DNA of 64,000 nt from Streptomyces sulfonofaciens (GCF_014656295.1 NZ_BNCD01000017.1:111895-175894), one strand, 5' to 3'; shown: positions 43,987 through 52,905, counted from the first letter of the stretch. Notes: generated by a model not told the origin, from the letters alone. Numbers and translations are program-made.

Positions 43987-45081
43987 GTGCTCCAGGGACA
44001 GAGGCGGCACTATCCCGCCACACTGGCGTTCCTGCCGGTCACCGTGATGGCGGTGGTCATCGTCGTGGACGTCTCCCTGGGCCCGGAAGGGGGCCTGCTG
44101 CCCCTGGTGTCCCTGGGCCCCGCCTTCGCGGGCCTGGTCGGGAGCTGGCGGCGCACGGCCGTGATCGGCGTCGTCTCGTTGGGGTTCTGCATCGGCCTCG
44201 GCATCTACGACAACCTCTTCCAGGAGCGCCGCGGCTTCACCGCCATGGCGTCCGTCGCCGGCGTCACCGTCGCCGGTGTGCTGGCGGCCGTGGCCCGCAG
44301 CCGCCGTGAGGCGGAGCTCGCCGGAGTGCGCTCGGTCTCCGAGGTCGCCCAGCGGGTGCTGATGCGGCCCGTGCCGCACCGGGTGGGGCCGCTGGACGTC
44401 GCCGTGTCGTACACCTCCGCGGTCGCGGAGGCCCGGATCGGCGGTGACCTCTACGAAGTGGCCGACACGGCGCACGGCATCCGGGTCATCATCGGCGACG
44501 TCCAGGGCAAGGGCCTGGCCGCGGTCGAGACGGCCGCGCTGGTGCTCGGTGCGTTCCGCGAGGCGGCGCACGACGAGCCGGACCTGCGGGTGCTGGGCGC
44601 CCGGGTGGAGCGCAGCGCGGCACGCGAGCTGACGGACGAGAAGTTCGTGACCGCCCTCCTCGGCGAGGTGCGCGACAACGGCGTGGTGTTCCTGAACTAC
44701 GGCCACCCGGCGCCGATGGTGGTGCGCGAGGACGGCCGCGTCGACTTCCCCGAGCCGCCCGCCTACGCGACACCGCTCGGCCTGAGCGTGCCCGGCGGGG
44801 ACGCGCCCGGGCCGTTCCGGGTGGACTTCGCGCCCGGCGACCAGGTGCTCCTGTACACCGACGGTGTGACCGAGGCACGGGACAGGTCGGGCGCCTTCTA
44901 CCCGCTCGCGGAACACGCCGCGTTCCTGCTCGGCCCCGACGCCCAGCGCTCCCTCGACGCGCTCCGCGAGAACCTGGCCCACTACGCGGGAGGGCCGCCG
45001 CACGACGACGCGGCCATGCTCCTGCTGCGCCACCGGCCGAGCGGGGCCGCCGCGCCGCGGGGCGCCACCGCCGTCAGATGA
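43987..45081 (+). CDS. Membrane-bound PP2C (SpoIIE/RsbU-type) protein phosphatase
   Basis: The 364-residue protein has three to four N-terminal membrane helices (about residues 8-105) and a SpoIIE-type serine phosphatase domain (about 125-355). Metal-binding acidic residues are in IGGDLYEVA, IGDVQGKGLAA, YTDGVTEARD and HDDAAMLLL. Such enzymes dephosphorylate anti-anti-sigma factors. No sensor domain other than the membrane part is present. The GTG at 43987 was used. The 3' end overlaps the glxA gene on the opposite strand by 8 bp. Confidence 0.92.
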   Translation: MLQGQRRHYPATLAFLPVTVMAVVIVVDVSLGPEGGLLPLVSLGPAFAGLVGSWRRTAVIGVVSLGFCIGLGIYDNLFQERRGFTAMASVAGVTVAGVLAAVARSRREAELAGVRSVSEVAQRVLMRPVPHRVGPLDVAVSYTSAVAEARIGGDLYEVADTAHGIRVIIGDVQGKGLAAVETAALVLGAFREAAHDEPDLRVLGARVERSAARELTDEKFVTALLGEVRDNGVVFLNYGHPAPMVVREDGRVDFPEPPAYATPLGLSVPGGDAPGPFRVDFAPGDQVLLYTDGVTEARDRSGAFYPLAEHAAFLLGPDAQRSLDALRENLAHYAGGPPHDDAAMLLLRHRPSGAAAPRGATAVR

Positions 45082-47005
45082 CGCGCAGCCACACCGCCTC
45101 GGAGGGTGTGCCCCTGCGGTCGGTGGCGAACACCATGTACCAGCCCGACGGCACCAGCGAGCGGTCCTCGGGGATCGCCACGGACAGCCGTCCCGCGGAG
45201 CGGTGGGCGGTGAGCGCGACGGAGCGCTGGTCGAAGTCGGTGACATGGGTGGCGGACCCGGGCCGCATCAGCCGCATCGTGGCGATGTCCGAGGCGTTCG
45301 GACTGCGGAACGCGACCCGGCCTCCGCGCCGCACCGTCGCGCTCCCGTCGACGGCCAGCCGCGGGCGGTGGCCGTGGTACAGGTACGGCGGCGAGAACAC
45401 CTCGACCCGCTGCTCGAACCGGCCGAGACGGGTGTTGGCCTTGTCGGAGAAGAGCGGGTCCGAGCCGAAGACGGCCACCCGGCCGTCCGGCAGCAGCAGC
45501 GCCTCCGAGTGGTAGTCGCGGCCCACAGAGGGCGCCGCCGCGGTCGTGAACGTGTTGCGGGCCGGATCGTAGAACTGCGCCCGCAGGATGTTGCTGGCCC
45601 CCCGCCCCCGGTAGTCGCGGCTGCCGCCCGTGGTGAAGACGGTGTCGTCCGGCATGATCACACTGTTCAGGTAGCGGGTCTTCTCGGGCAGCGGGGCGCC
45701 GGTCCTGAACCTGGGCGTGCGCGAGGTGAGGTCGATGATCGCGGTGCGCGCGGTGGCCTTCGCCGACTCGCCCACCCCGCCGCCGCCGAGCACCATCACC
45801 CGTTTGTCCTGGGCGGGCGGCAGCAGCACGGAGGAGGACGTCTCCAGGATGTCCGGGTGGCTGAGGCCGTGCACGGGGGTGAAGGTGTTGTCGTCCAGGT
45901 TCCACAGCCCGGGCTGCCGGCCCAGGTCGGCCGGACCGTAGCCGGCGTTGGAACCGGTGTAGAAGACCGTGTCGCGGCTGGTCAGGAAGAACGAGGGATA
46001 GGTGGGGAAGTAGCGGGTCGGCGCCGCCGACCACGTCTTGGTCCGCGGGTCGTAGACCTCGTTCTTGCCGGGCACCACCTGGCCGATGTCGTCGAGGCCC
46101 GAGACGGCGAGCACGCGGCCGTCGGTGAGGGTGGTCAGGGTGGGGTACCAGCGGGCTTCCCTCATCGGCGCGACCCGGGTGTACTTCTCGGTGACGGGAT
46201 CGAACTCGTAGGCGTCCTTGATGCCCTGGAAGTCCTTCTTGTCGAGACCGAGCTTGTTCGCGATGCCGTAGACGTTGCGGCCGTCCTTGCCCTTGAGCCC
46301 CCCGACCGAGTACTGCTCGGTGGTGTTGGTGATCCCCTTCGGGCCGTCCTGCGCGGCCTCCACGTAGACGCGCGCCTCGCTCGCGGTCACCCTGACGGTC
46401 CCGGTCCGGCCGCTGACCGCCTTCGCGGCCGGCGGGACGCGGACGGCGACCTGCGTGCGGTACTCCCTGCCGGACGGCGACCGGAAGACGGTGCCCTTCG
46501 GGAGCACCCTGGCCCTGTCCGGGTCCTCGTTCTTCACGAGCATGGCACCCCCCGCCCGCTTCACATCGCCCTTCAGCGTCTCGTAGCGCCCGGTGCCGCC
46601 CGCCACCAGGATCTTCCCGTCCGGCAACTGGGCGTGCCCGGCGCAGAACATGTCATCGGGCGTGTCGATCTTCCTGAAGGTGTTCTTCACCGGGTCCCAC
46701 AGCGTGCTGCGGAAGGTGCCGCCGTGGAAGTGCTTGACGTCGTTGCCGGAGCCCGCCACCAGCAGCACCTTCCCGGTGTGCAGCAGCACCGCGTGGATCG
46801 AGTTCAACTGGTACCGCTTCGGCATCGCGGCCAGTGCCCAGTGGCCCCGTTCCGCCTTGTAGGAGGGCCGGTTGATCGCGTACACGTGGTACTGGTCGCG
46901 GGCGAAGCCGACCACCGCCGGCGCGTTGAGGCCCACGAGCACCAGCACGACACCGGTGCCCAGCCAGGTCTTGCGAGACTTGAGACGGGACGGGCGCGGG
47001 GTCAT
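45074..47005 (-). CDS. glxA: GlxA-type copper radical oxidase (galactose oxidase-like)
   Basis: The 643-residue protein has an N-terminal membrane anchor (about residues 15-34), a kelch propeller and a C-terminal DUF1929 domain. Cys121 in DDMFCAGHA is the position of the thioether cross-link in characterised GlxA. By alignment the partner tyrosine is probably Tyr266 (KDAYEFDP), and Trp286 (REARWYPTL) the stacking tryptophan. The axial ligands are in GRDYHSEALLL. GlxA works with a cellulose-synthase-like enzyme to build the hyphal-tip glycan of Streptomyces. Here no cslA is adjacent, so this is either a relocated glxA or a paralogue. The ATG at 47005 gives residue numbers that fit known GlxA. 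Confidence 0.9.
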   Translation of the reverse strand: MTPRPSRLKSRKTWLGTGVVLVLVGLNAPAVVGFARDQYHVYAINRPSYKAERGHWALAAMPKRYQLNSIHAVLLHTGKVLLVAGSGNDVKHFHGGTFRSTLWDPVKNTFRKIDTPDDMFCAGHAQLPDGKILVAGGTGRYETLKGDVKRAGGAMLVKNEDPDRARVLPKGTVFRSPSGREYRTQVAVRVPPAAKAVSGRTGTVRVTASEARVYVEAAQDGPKGITNTTEQYSVGGLKGKDGRNVYGIANKLGLDKKDFQGIKDAYEFDPVTEKYTRVAPMREARWYPTLTTLTDGRVLAVSGLDDIGQVVPGKNEVYDPRTKTWSAAPTRYFPTYPSFFLTSRDTVFYTGSNAGYGPADLGRQPGLWNLDDNTFTPVHGLSHPDILETSSSVLLPPAQDKRVMVLGGGGVGESAKATARTAIIDLTSRTPRFRTGAPLPEKTRYLNSVIMPDDTVFTTGGSRDYRGRGASNILRAQFYDPARNTFTTAAAPSVGRDYHSEALLLPDGRVAVFGSDPLFSDKANTRLGRFEQRVEVFSPPYLYHGHRPRLAVDGSATVRRGGRVAFRSPNASDIATMRLMRPGSATHVTDFDQRSVALTAHRSAGRLSVAIPEDRSLVPSGWYMVFATDRRGTPSEAVWLRVI

Positions 47006-47531
47006 CGGCTGCCTCCGGGAGCAAACGGACGCTGACTGACGACGACTACCGCACCCGCCGGAACACTCGGCGCAGACACACGGGGCAGCCCGGCGGCAAT
47101 GGCCCGAACCGGCCAACGCGGTCCCCGGTGCAGCGGCCGCCACCGCAAAAGGCCGGCCGGCCGTATCCGTGTCCCACGGCGGATACGACCGGCCGGCGGG
47201 TAGTGAACTCACCCGATGACCAGTCGGGCGGTCACTCTGTCACCCCTGCAGGCGTGCGCCTGCCCGCGCTTTCGCCGCGTACACCTGCCGTCCTGCACCG
47301 AAGTGTGCGCGGGCGCGCGGACAGTTGGGTTCAGGCCGCGTTCACGCCGTGGATGCAACGCCGCGCCCCGGTGCAGGCCCGGAACTTGACCGTCTCTTTA
47401 CAACCGTGGAGACCGCGCGGCGCTCTCAAGGAGGTGACGGGCACAACAGCGCCAGGCACGACCTGACGGGGGGGCACCATGCAGGAGCCCCCCCTCCACG
47501 ACGGGACCCCTTCGAGATCCGGATCGGCGGG
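47006..47531. other. Divergent promoter region of glxA and an ECF sigma gene
   Basis: No gene is seen. It contains the large hairpin at 47152-47197. Near 47383, GGAAC is followed by TTGACC, a possible ECF-type or SigA-type -35 element for the rightward sigma gene; the -10 box is uncertain. Confidence 0.4.
47152..47197. repeat. 18-bp inverted repeat with 10-nt loop in the glxA upstream region
   Basis: GCCGGCCGGCCGTATCCG (47152-47169) pairs with 47180-47197 at 17 of 18 positions. It is preceded by AAAA on the left. If transcription of glxA starts beyond it, the hairpin would sit in the 5' untranslated region, about 150 nt before the start codon. Confidence 0.75.
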
Positions 47532-48077
47532 ATGCGGATGGACGCCGTGCACGAGGCAGCGCCACCACCGGCGGGCGGGCGGCGTGCGAGCCGTTCCCGG
47601 GAGGCCGCCGCGGCCGAGCTGTTCGCGACGGCCTACCCCAGGCTGGCCGGCTGGTGCCGTGGCCTCGTGCGCTCCGACGAGACGGCGCACGAGATCGCCG
47701 CCGAGGCGTTCACCCGGCTCTGGTCGCGCTGGTCGGCGGTCGACGCGCCCGTGCCGTACCTGTACTCCATCGCCTCCAACCTGATCAAACACCACTGGCG
47801 GCACACGGACCGGGAGCGCCAGGCGCTGTACCGGATGGCCAGGGACGCGGCCGAGCCCGCGCCCGCAGCGGACCGGGGGATGGTGATCAAACACCTGGTC
47901 CAGGCCCTGCCGGAGCGGCAGCGGGCGCCCGTGCTCCTGCACTACTACGCGGGGCTGACGATCGACGAGATCGCCAAGGCACTGCACCGCCGCCCGGGAA
48001 CGATCAAGAGCGACCTCCACGACGCACGTCAGCGCCTGCGGGCAGAACTGCGAGGACTGCATGAAACCACGACATGA
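47532..48077 (+). CDS. ECF RNA polymerase sigma factor
   Basis: The 181-residue sigma factor has region 2 (about residues 25-100, with FATAYPRLAGWCRGLV and TAHEIAAEAFTRLWSRW) and region 4 (about 118-175, ERQRAPVLLHYYAGLTIDEI). The ATG at 47532 is used; an ATG two codons later is equally possible, and no strong ribosome site decides. Its stop overlaps the next gene by 17 bp, so it is coupled to a membrane protein with a DUF4232 domain, which may be its anti-sigma factor. Confidence 0.85.
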   Translation: MRMDAVHEAAPPPAGGRRASRSREAAAAELFATAYPRLAGWCRGLVRSDETAHEIAAEAFTRLWSRWSAVDAPVPYLYSIASNLIKHHWRHTDRERQALYRMARDAAEPAPAADRGMVIKHLVQALPERQRAPVLLHYYAGLTIDEIAKALHRRPGTIKSDLHDARQRLRAELRGLHETTT

Positions 48078-48909
48078 CCAGGACCGCCCGGACCGGCGGG
48101 AGCCGTCGGAGCTCTCCGAGGCCTTCCACCGGCAGGTGACGCCGCTGCCGCCGCCGCCCGGCAGCTTCGACGAGATCCGGGGGCGGGCCCGGGCCCGGCG
48201 CAGGGGCCGGGTGCTGTGGGCCGGGATCGCCGCGGCCGGTTGCGTGGCCGCCGGTGCCGTGGCCCTGAACATGACGGACGACTCCGCGCCGTCGACCGTG
48301 GCGGTGAGCCCCGACGGCACCGCGGCCTCCCGGCCGGCGGCCGGCCACACGGGCCGCACGGAGGCCGGCCATCCGGAGGAGGGCAGCCCGAAGGCGGCCA
48401 CCGGCGCACCGCAGGAGCCCCCGCCCGCGACCCGCGAGCAGACCGGGTCCGCCCCTCCCGGCACGCACGAGCAGGCCGCACAGGCCCCCGCCATCTGCCG
48501 GACCGCCGACCTCTCGATCACCCTCGGCGCGGGGGAGGGCGCGGCCGGGTCGCAGTACCGGCCGCTGCGGGTCACCAACGACGCGGACACGCCCTGCTCC
48601 CTGTTCGGCTTCCCCGGGGTGTCGATGGTCGACGCCCAGGGCCACCAGCTCGGCAAGCCCGCCGACCGGGACGGAGCCCAAGCGCGCGGCAGGGTGGTGA
48701 TGAAGCCCGGTCAGCGCGAACAGGTCACGCTCCGCGTGATCGACGCCGGGGTGTACTCGGGCGGCACGTGCCATGTCGCCGGCGCCGCCGGGATACGGGT
48801 GTACCCGCCCGGGCAGAAGGCGTCCGTGGTGGTCCCGGTCAAGGGGCTCAGGGGCTGCACGAGCAGCGACGCGACCACCCTGACGGTCACCTCCTACGGG
48901 GTGCACTAG
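48061..48909 (+). CDS. Membrane-anchored DUF4232 domain protein, possible anti-sigma factor
   Basis: The 282-residue protein has a cytoplasmic N-terminus of 45 residues, one membrane helix (about residues 52-70, WAGIAAAGCVAAGAVAL), a Thr/Pro/Gly-rich linker, and a C-terminal DUF4232 domain (about 143-280) with four cysteines. The domain is extracellular by topology. The overlap of 17 bp with the sigma gene and the short cytoplasmic part suggest that it restrains that sigma factor, but no canonical zinc-binding anti-sigma motif is present. The function of DUF4232 is unknown. Confidence 0.82.
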   Translation: MKPRHDQDRPDRREPSELSEAFHRQVTPLPPPPGSFDEIRGRARARRRGRVLWAGIAAAGCVAAGAVALNMTDDSAPSTVAVSPDGTAASRPAAGHTGRTEAGHPEEGSPKAATGAPQEPPPATREQTGSAPPGTHEQAAQAPAICRTADLSITLGAGEGAAGSQYRPLRVTNDADTPCSLFGFPGVSMVDAQGHQLGKPADRDGAQARGRVVMKPGQREQVTLRVIDAGVYSGGTCHVAGAAGIRVYPPGQKASVVVPVKGLRGCTSSDATTLTVTSYGVH

Positions 48910-48996
48910 GTGTATTGCCCCGTGAGGTCGGGGACGCGGCCGGCGGGGTCTGGCACGCGCATCTGCGGCGCCGTCGTCGCTCCCCGACGCTCCCCG

Positions 48997-49029
48997 CGCT
49001 CCCGCGGGGGCCGACGCCATGCGGGAGCG
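48997..49029. terminator. Bidirectional terminator between DUF4232 and TetR genes
   Basis: CGCTCCCGC (48997-49005) pairs exactly with GCGGGAGCG (49021-49029). It lies 88 bp after the DUF4232 stop and 138 bp after the leftward TetR stop. Confidence 0.6.
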
Positions 49030-49167
49030 GCGCGCCGGCGCCCCTGCCGAGGAGGGGCCGGGGCGGTGCAGGGCGGTCGCCCCTGGGCGGTCCCCGCCCG
49101 TGCGGGACCGGTGCGGGAACCCGCGGCTGCTGCCCGGCGGCGGCCCGCGGGCAGGAGCGGAAGGCGG

Positions 49168-49791
49168 CTACCCGGTCAGGGCGGTGTCGATGAGGTCGTC
49201 GGTCACCTCGTCGACGTTGTTGAGACCGGGCGTGGCGGGCACGCTGGCCCACATGCTCACGGTGCCGTGCACACCGGCCCACAGCAGGAACGCCTTGCGT
49301 GCCGCCGGTACGGGGCCGCTCGCCGCGCCGGAGCGCAGGCAGTCCTCCACGGCCTCGGTCCACACCTGCAGCACCGCCCCGACGGGATGCTCCGCGGCCA
49401 CCGCCCTCGGCGATTCGGTCCATTCGGTCCCGAACATCAACCGGTAGCGACGGGGGTTGTCCAGCGCGAACCGGCAGTACTCGCGCGCCATGGCCCGTAG
49501 CGCCGCGACGGGTTCGCCGGCGGGTGCCCCGGCGAGTACCCGGCGCATCTGGTCCACGAGATCGTCGAAGGCCGACCGCACGGTGGCGTGGACCAACTCG
49601 TTCTTGTCCTTGTAGTGCAGGTAGATGCTCGGCGCGGAGATGTTCGCCTCACTCGCCACCGCACGCAGGGACAACGCCTCCTCCCGGTCCGAATCGGCGA
49701 GGACGCGTGTTGCCGCACTCAGGATGTCCTGGCGCAGCCGGGCACCCTCGCCCCATCGGTTCGGCGTACGCGGCTGAGACCCCTCCGACAT
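49168..49791 (-). CDS. TetR family repressor of the adjacent P450 operon
   Basis: The 207-residue protein has an N-terminal helix-turn-helix (about residues 18-65, with LSLRAVASEANISAPSIYLH) and a C-terminal TetR_C-type domain ending in ASVPATPGLNNVDEVTDDLI. It is divergent from the P450-ferredoxin-reductase operon. A 26-bp near-perfect palindrome at 49994-50019 lies in front of the P450 gene and is its likely operator. Release by the P450 substrate is a reasonable expectation but is not shown by the sequence. The ATG at 49791 has a GGGGGAGGGA site. Confidence 0.9.
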   Translation of the reverse strand: MSEGSQPRTPNRWGEGARLRQDILSAATRVLADSDREEALSLRAVASEANISAPSIYLHYKDKNELVHATVRSAFDDLVDQMRRVLAGAPAGEPVAALRAMAREYCRFALDNPRRYRLMFGTEWTESPRAVAAEHPVGAVLQVWTEAVEDCLRSGAASGPVPAARKAFLLWAGVHGTVSMWASVPATPGLNNVDEVTDDLIDTALTG

Positions 49792-49993
49792 CCCTCCCCC
49801 TTCGACCGGCCCACCCCCGCCGGTGGCCTTGTGTCATGGCCACCATACCGCGTGCGACCAGGGCGTTCTTGCGCCCGATGCGAACGGGCCGTCGCATGAC
49901 AGTGCCCCCGTTCGGGCATGTAAGTCCTGTGCCGACTGGGGCAGTTGTCAGGAATCGCTCACGCCTGGTGAGGAATCTGATGTACCGTGAACC

Positions 49994-50019
49994 AGTCGCC
50001 TAACAAACGTTAGGTGACT
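49994..50019 (+). promoter_or_regulatory. 26-bp palindromic operator of the P450 operon
   Basis: AGTC-G-CCTAAC-AAAC-GTTAGG-T-GACT pairs at 10 of 11 positions on each side of a 4-bp centre. It ends 20 bp before the P450 ATG, immediately ahead of the ribosome site GGAGGTGG, so a bound TetR dimer would block transcription. The core GTTAGG half-site is typical of TetR regulators. Confidence 0.8.
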
Positions 50020-50039
50020 AGCGTGGAGGTGGTTCCCCC

Positions 50040-51242
50040 ATGACCGACACCCACTCGACGGCTCCCTCCCTTCCCTTCCACAGGGGCGATGCCCCGCTGG
50101 ACCCGCCCGCCGCCTTAGCCGAATGGCGTGCCGAGGGCCCGATTCGCCGCGTCACCGTTGCCAATGGAAATACGGCGTGGCTGGTGACCCGTTACGACGA
50201 GATGCGGGAAGTGCTCGGCGACCCGCGCATGAGCTCCGACGTCACCAAGCCGGGCTTCCCCTCCCCCCGTGCGGAGGAGCCGAAGGTGAGCCTCGGCAAC
50301 TTCACACAGATGGACCCGCCGCGATACGGCGTGGTGCGCAGGACGCTGACCAGGACGTTCATGGTCAAGAACATCGAGCGACTGCGCCCGCGCATGGTCG
50401 AGATGACCAACGACCTGCTCGACGCCATGGAGAAGATGCCGCGGCCGGTCGACCTCCACGCCCACTTCGCCCGCCCGCTCCCCTCGCACATCATCTGCGA
50501 GGTGCTCGGCATACCCCACGCCGACCGCGCCCTCTTCCAGGCCAACGCGGCGACCATCGGGGACATGAGCAAGACCGAGGGAGTGGCGTTCTCCGCGCGC
50601 ACGGGCATCGCCGAGTACCTCGTCCAGTTCGTGGAGGAGAAGGACCGCAATCCGGGTGACGACATGCTCAGCGACCTGGTCGTCAACCGGATGCGCACGG
50701 GGGAGTTGAGCAAGGAAGAGATCGCCGGCATGGCGGCGCTGCTGGTGATCAACGGGCACGAGAGCAGCGCCAGCATGATCGGCCTGAGCGTGATCACCCT
50801 GCTCCGCCACCCCGAGCAACTGCACCGGTTCGTCACGGAACCCGAGGTCGTGCCCGGGGCGATCGAGGAACTGCTGCGCTACCTGTCGATCGTGCACGTC
50901 GGCCTGCGCAGGGTGGCCACCGCCGATGTGGAGATCGGGGGCGTCACCGTCCGCAAGGGCGAGGGCCTGATCATCCCGATCCACTCCGCCAACCGGGACC
51001 CGGACGCCTTCGACGCGCCGGACCAGTTCGACATCACCCGTGAGTCCCGGCACCACATGGCCTTCGGCCACGGCCTGCACCAGTGCATCGCCCAGTACAT
51101 GGCGAGGGTCGAGTTGCAGATCGCCCTGCCCGCCCTCTTCCACCGCTTCCCCGACCTGCGCCTCGCCGCCCCCCTGGAGGAGATCTCCTTCCGGGAGGAC
51201 AACGTCGTGTACTCGGTGCACGGGCTGCCGGTCACATGGTGA
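50040..51242 (+). CDS. Cytochrome P450, CYP105-like
   Basis: The 400-residue P450 has the haem loop FGHGLHQCIAQY with ligand Cys349, ExxR in EELLRYLSI, and an I-helix reading INGHESSAS, in which the usual AGHETT is altered to NGHESS. It shows the general pattern of the Streptomyces CYP105 group, often substrate-inducible xenobiotic or natural-product hydroxylases. Codon 26 is a TTA (50115-50117), which makes expression bldA-dependent. The ATG at 50040 follows GGAGGTGG. Ferredoxin and ferredoxin reductase genes follow directly. Confidence 0.9.
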   Translation: MTDTHSTAPSLPFHRGDAPLDPPAALAEWRAEGPIRRVTVANGNTAWLVTRYDEMREVLGDPRMSSDVTKPGFPSPRAEEPKVSLGNFTQMDPPRYGVVRRTLTRTFMVKNIERLRPRMVEMTNDLLDAMEKMPRPVDLHAHFARPLPSHIICEVLGIPHADRALFQANAATIGDMSKTEGVAFSARTGIAEYLVQFVEEKDRNPGDDMLSDLVVNRMRTGELSKEEIAGMAALLVINGHESSASMIGLSVITLLRHPEQLHRFVTEPEVVPGAIEELLRYLSIVHVGLRRVATADVEIGGVTVRKGEGLIIPIHSANRDPDAFDAPDQFDITRESRHHMAFGHGLHQCIAQYMARVELQIALPALFHRFPDLRLAAPLEEISFREDNVVYSVHGLPVTW

Positions 51243-51312
51243 CTGCGGTGGCCGCCTTCCAACATCATATGAAGCAGTGTGCATTACCTCTCAGCAGGCG
51301 GAAGGGAACACG

Positions 51313-51513
51313 GTGAAGATCGAGATCGACGAGGAGAAGTGCTGCGGCGCGGGGCAGTGCGTCATGGCGGCTCCGGAGGTGTTCGACCAGCGGGAGGAGG
51401 ACGGCCTCGTGCTGGTGCTCGACGCCGCACCGCCGCAGTCCCAGTACGAGGCGGTACGGCAGGCCGCCAAGCTCTGCCCGACCGCGGTGATACGCGTGGC
51501 GGAGGATGACTGA
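51313..51513 (+). CDS. 3Fe-4S ferredoxin, electron donor for the P450
   Basis: This 66-residue ferredoxin has Cys10/Cys11, Cys16 and Cys55-Pro (KCCGAGQC and LCPTA), the arrangement of single-cluster 3Fe-4S ferredoxins that serve P450s in Streptomyces. The GTG at 51313 is preceded by GGAAGG; the gene begins 70 bp after the P450 stop and overlaps the reductase gene by 8 bp. Confidence 0.92.
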   Translation: MKIEIDEEKCCGAGQCVMAAPEVFDQREEDGLVLVLDAAPPQSQYEAVRQAAKLCPTAVIRVAEDD

Positions 51514-52738
51514 CGTGTCCGACGACCGCGTCGTCATCGTCGGAGCCTCGGTCTCCGGCCTGACCGTGGCGGAGACCGCGCGGGAGGAGGGTCACACCGG
51601 TGAGATCGTCCTGGTCGGCGATGAGACCCGCATCCCGTACGACCGTCCGCCGCTGTCGAAGCAGTTGCTGAGCGGCGAGTGGGAGGCCGAGCGGCTGACG
51701 CTGCGCGACCAGGCGGCACTCGACGGCCTGGGGCTGGACCTGCGGCTGGGCACGCGTGCCCGGTCGGCGGACGCCGAGGCCAGGACGGTCACCCTGGACG
51801 ACGGCTCCGTACTGGACTACGGCACGCTCGTCATCGCCACCGGCGTGGTGCCGAACCGGCTTCCCGACGGTCACGGTCTGCGCGGTGTGCACGTCCTCCA
51901 CGACATCGAGGACGCGCTGCGACTGCGGGAGGCACTGCGCTCCGCACAGCGCCTCGTCGTCGTGGGCGCCGGCTTCCTCGGTGCCGAAGTGGCCGCCGTC
52001 GCCAGGAAACTCGGCCTGACCGTGACCCTGGTCGACCCGTTGCCCCAGCCACTGGTCGGGGCACTGGGGGAGACGGTGGGTGCCATGCTCGCCGACGTCC
52101 ACCGCGAACACGGAGTGGACGTCAGGTGCGGTGTCGCGGTCCGCGCTCTCGTCGGTGACGGCGGTGCGGTGTGCGGCGTCGCGCTGGACGACGGCACCCA
52201 GGTCCCGGCCGACACGGTACTGGTCGCGGTCGGTTCCAGGCCCGCGGTGCAGTGGCTGGAGGGGTCTGGCGTACCGCTCGGCCGCCGTGGGGCCGACGGC
52301 TGCGACGGCGTCCTGTGCGACGGACGGGGCATGGCCCTGCCGGGCGTCTACGCGGTCGGCGATGTCGCCGCCTGGTGGGACGCACGGGCCGGGCGCAGGC
52401 ACCGGGTCGAGCACCGGCTCACCGCGGCGGAGCAGGCGCGGATCGTCGGCCGCGGGCTGGTACGGCCCACGGCCCAGGTCGAACCCCCGGTGCCGTTCTT
52501 CTGGTCGGACCAGTACGACCTCAAGCTCCAGGTCTTCGGGCTGCCGGCCCCGTCCCACGACTTCCACCTCCTCAGCGGCTCCCTCGCGGAACGGCGCTTC
52601 GTCGCCGCCTACGCGGCGGACGGTGTGGTGCAGGCCGTCGTGGGGTGCAACATGGCCCGGCAACTCCGCTCCTGGCGGCCGGCGGTGGCCTCGGCCACCC
52701 CGGTGGGGGAGGTGCTCCGTACGGCCGTGTCGGCCTGA
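51506..52738 (+). CDS. Ferredoxin reductase (FAD-dependent)
   Basis: The 410-residue flavoprotein transfers electrons from NAD(P)H to the ferredoxin. The FAD-binding motif GASVSGLTVAE is near the N-terminus, the NAD-binding motif VVVGAGFLGAEVA is at about residues 150-162, and the FAD segment YAVGDVAAW follows. The C-terminal 90 residues form the reductase C-terminal domain. The overlap with the ferredoxin stop by 8 bp shows translation coupling. Together with the preceding two genes it makes a self-sufficient P450 electron chain. Confidence 0.93.
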   Translation: MTDVSDDRVVIVGASVSGLTVAETAREEGHTGEIVLVGDETRIPYDRPPLSKQLLSGEWEAERLTLRDQAALDGLGLDLRLGTRARSADAEARTVTLDDGSVLDYGTLVIATGVVPNRLPDGHGLRGVHVLHDIEDALRLREALRSAQRLVVVGAGFLGAEVAAVARKLGLTVTLVDPLPQPLVGALGETVGAMLADVHREHGVDVRCGVAVRALVGDGGAVCGVALDDGTQVPADTVLVAVGSRPAVQWLEGSGVPLGRRGADGCDGVLCDGRGMALPGVYAVGDVAAWWDARAGRRHRVEHRLTAAEQARIVGRGLVRPTAQVEPPVPFFWSDQYDLKLQVFGLPAPSHDFHLLSGSLAERRFVAAYAADGVVQAVVGCNMARQLRSWRPAVASATPVGEVLRTAVSA

Positions 52739-52759
52739 ACGCCGGTCGCGCGCCGGTCC

Positions 52760-52797
52760 AGCCCGTGCCCGGGGACACCACGCCCCGGGCACGGGCT
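52760..52797 (+). terminator. Terminator hairpin of the P450 operon
   Basis: AGCCCGTGCCCGGGG (52760-52774) and its exact complement (52783-52797) form a 15-bp stem with an 8-nt loop, 22 bp after the reductase stop. Confidence 0.85.
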
Positions 52798-52905
52798 GCC
52801 GTGCACTCACCCCCGGCCCGGGGGTGCCGGGCCCAGGGCACCTGCCGTACGCGCGGCGGTGTGCACGGCGCCTTCTGCGACACCGTGTGAGGGAGGAAGC
52901 TGCCG

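Noticed and set aside
47128..47466. Small open frame upstream of the ECF sigma gene
   Set aside because: It passes through the large hairpin, has no ribosome site and no recognisable domain.
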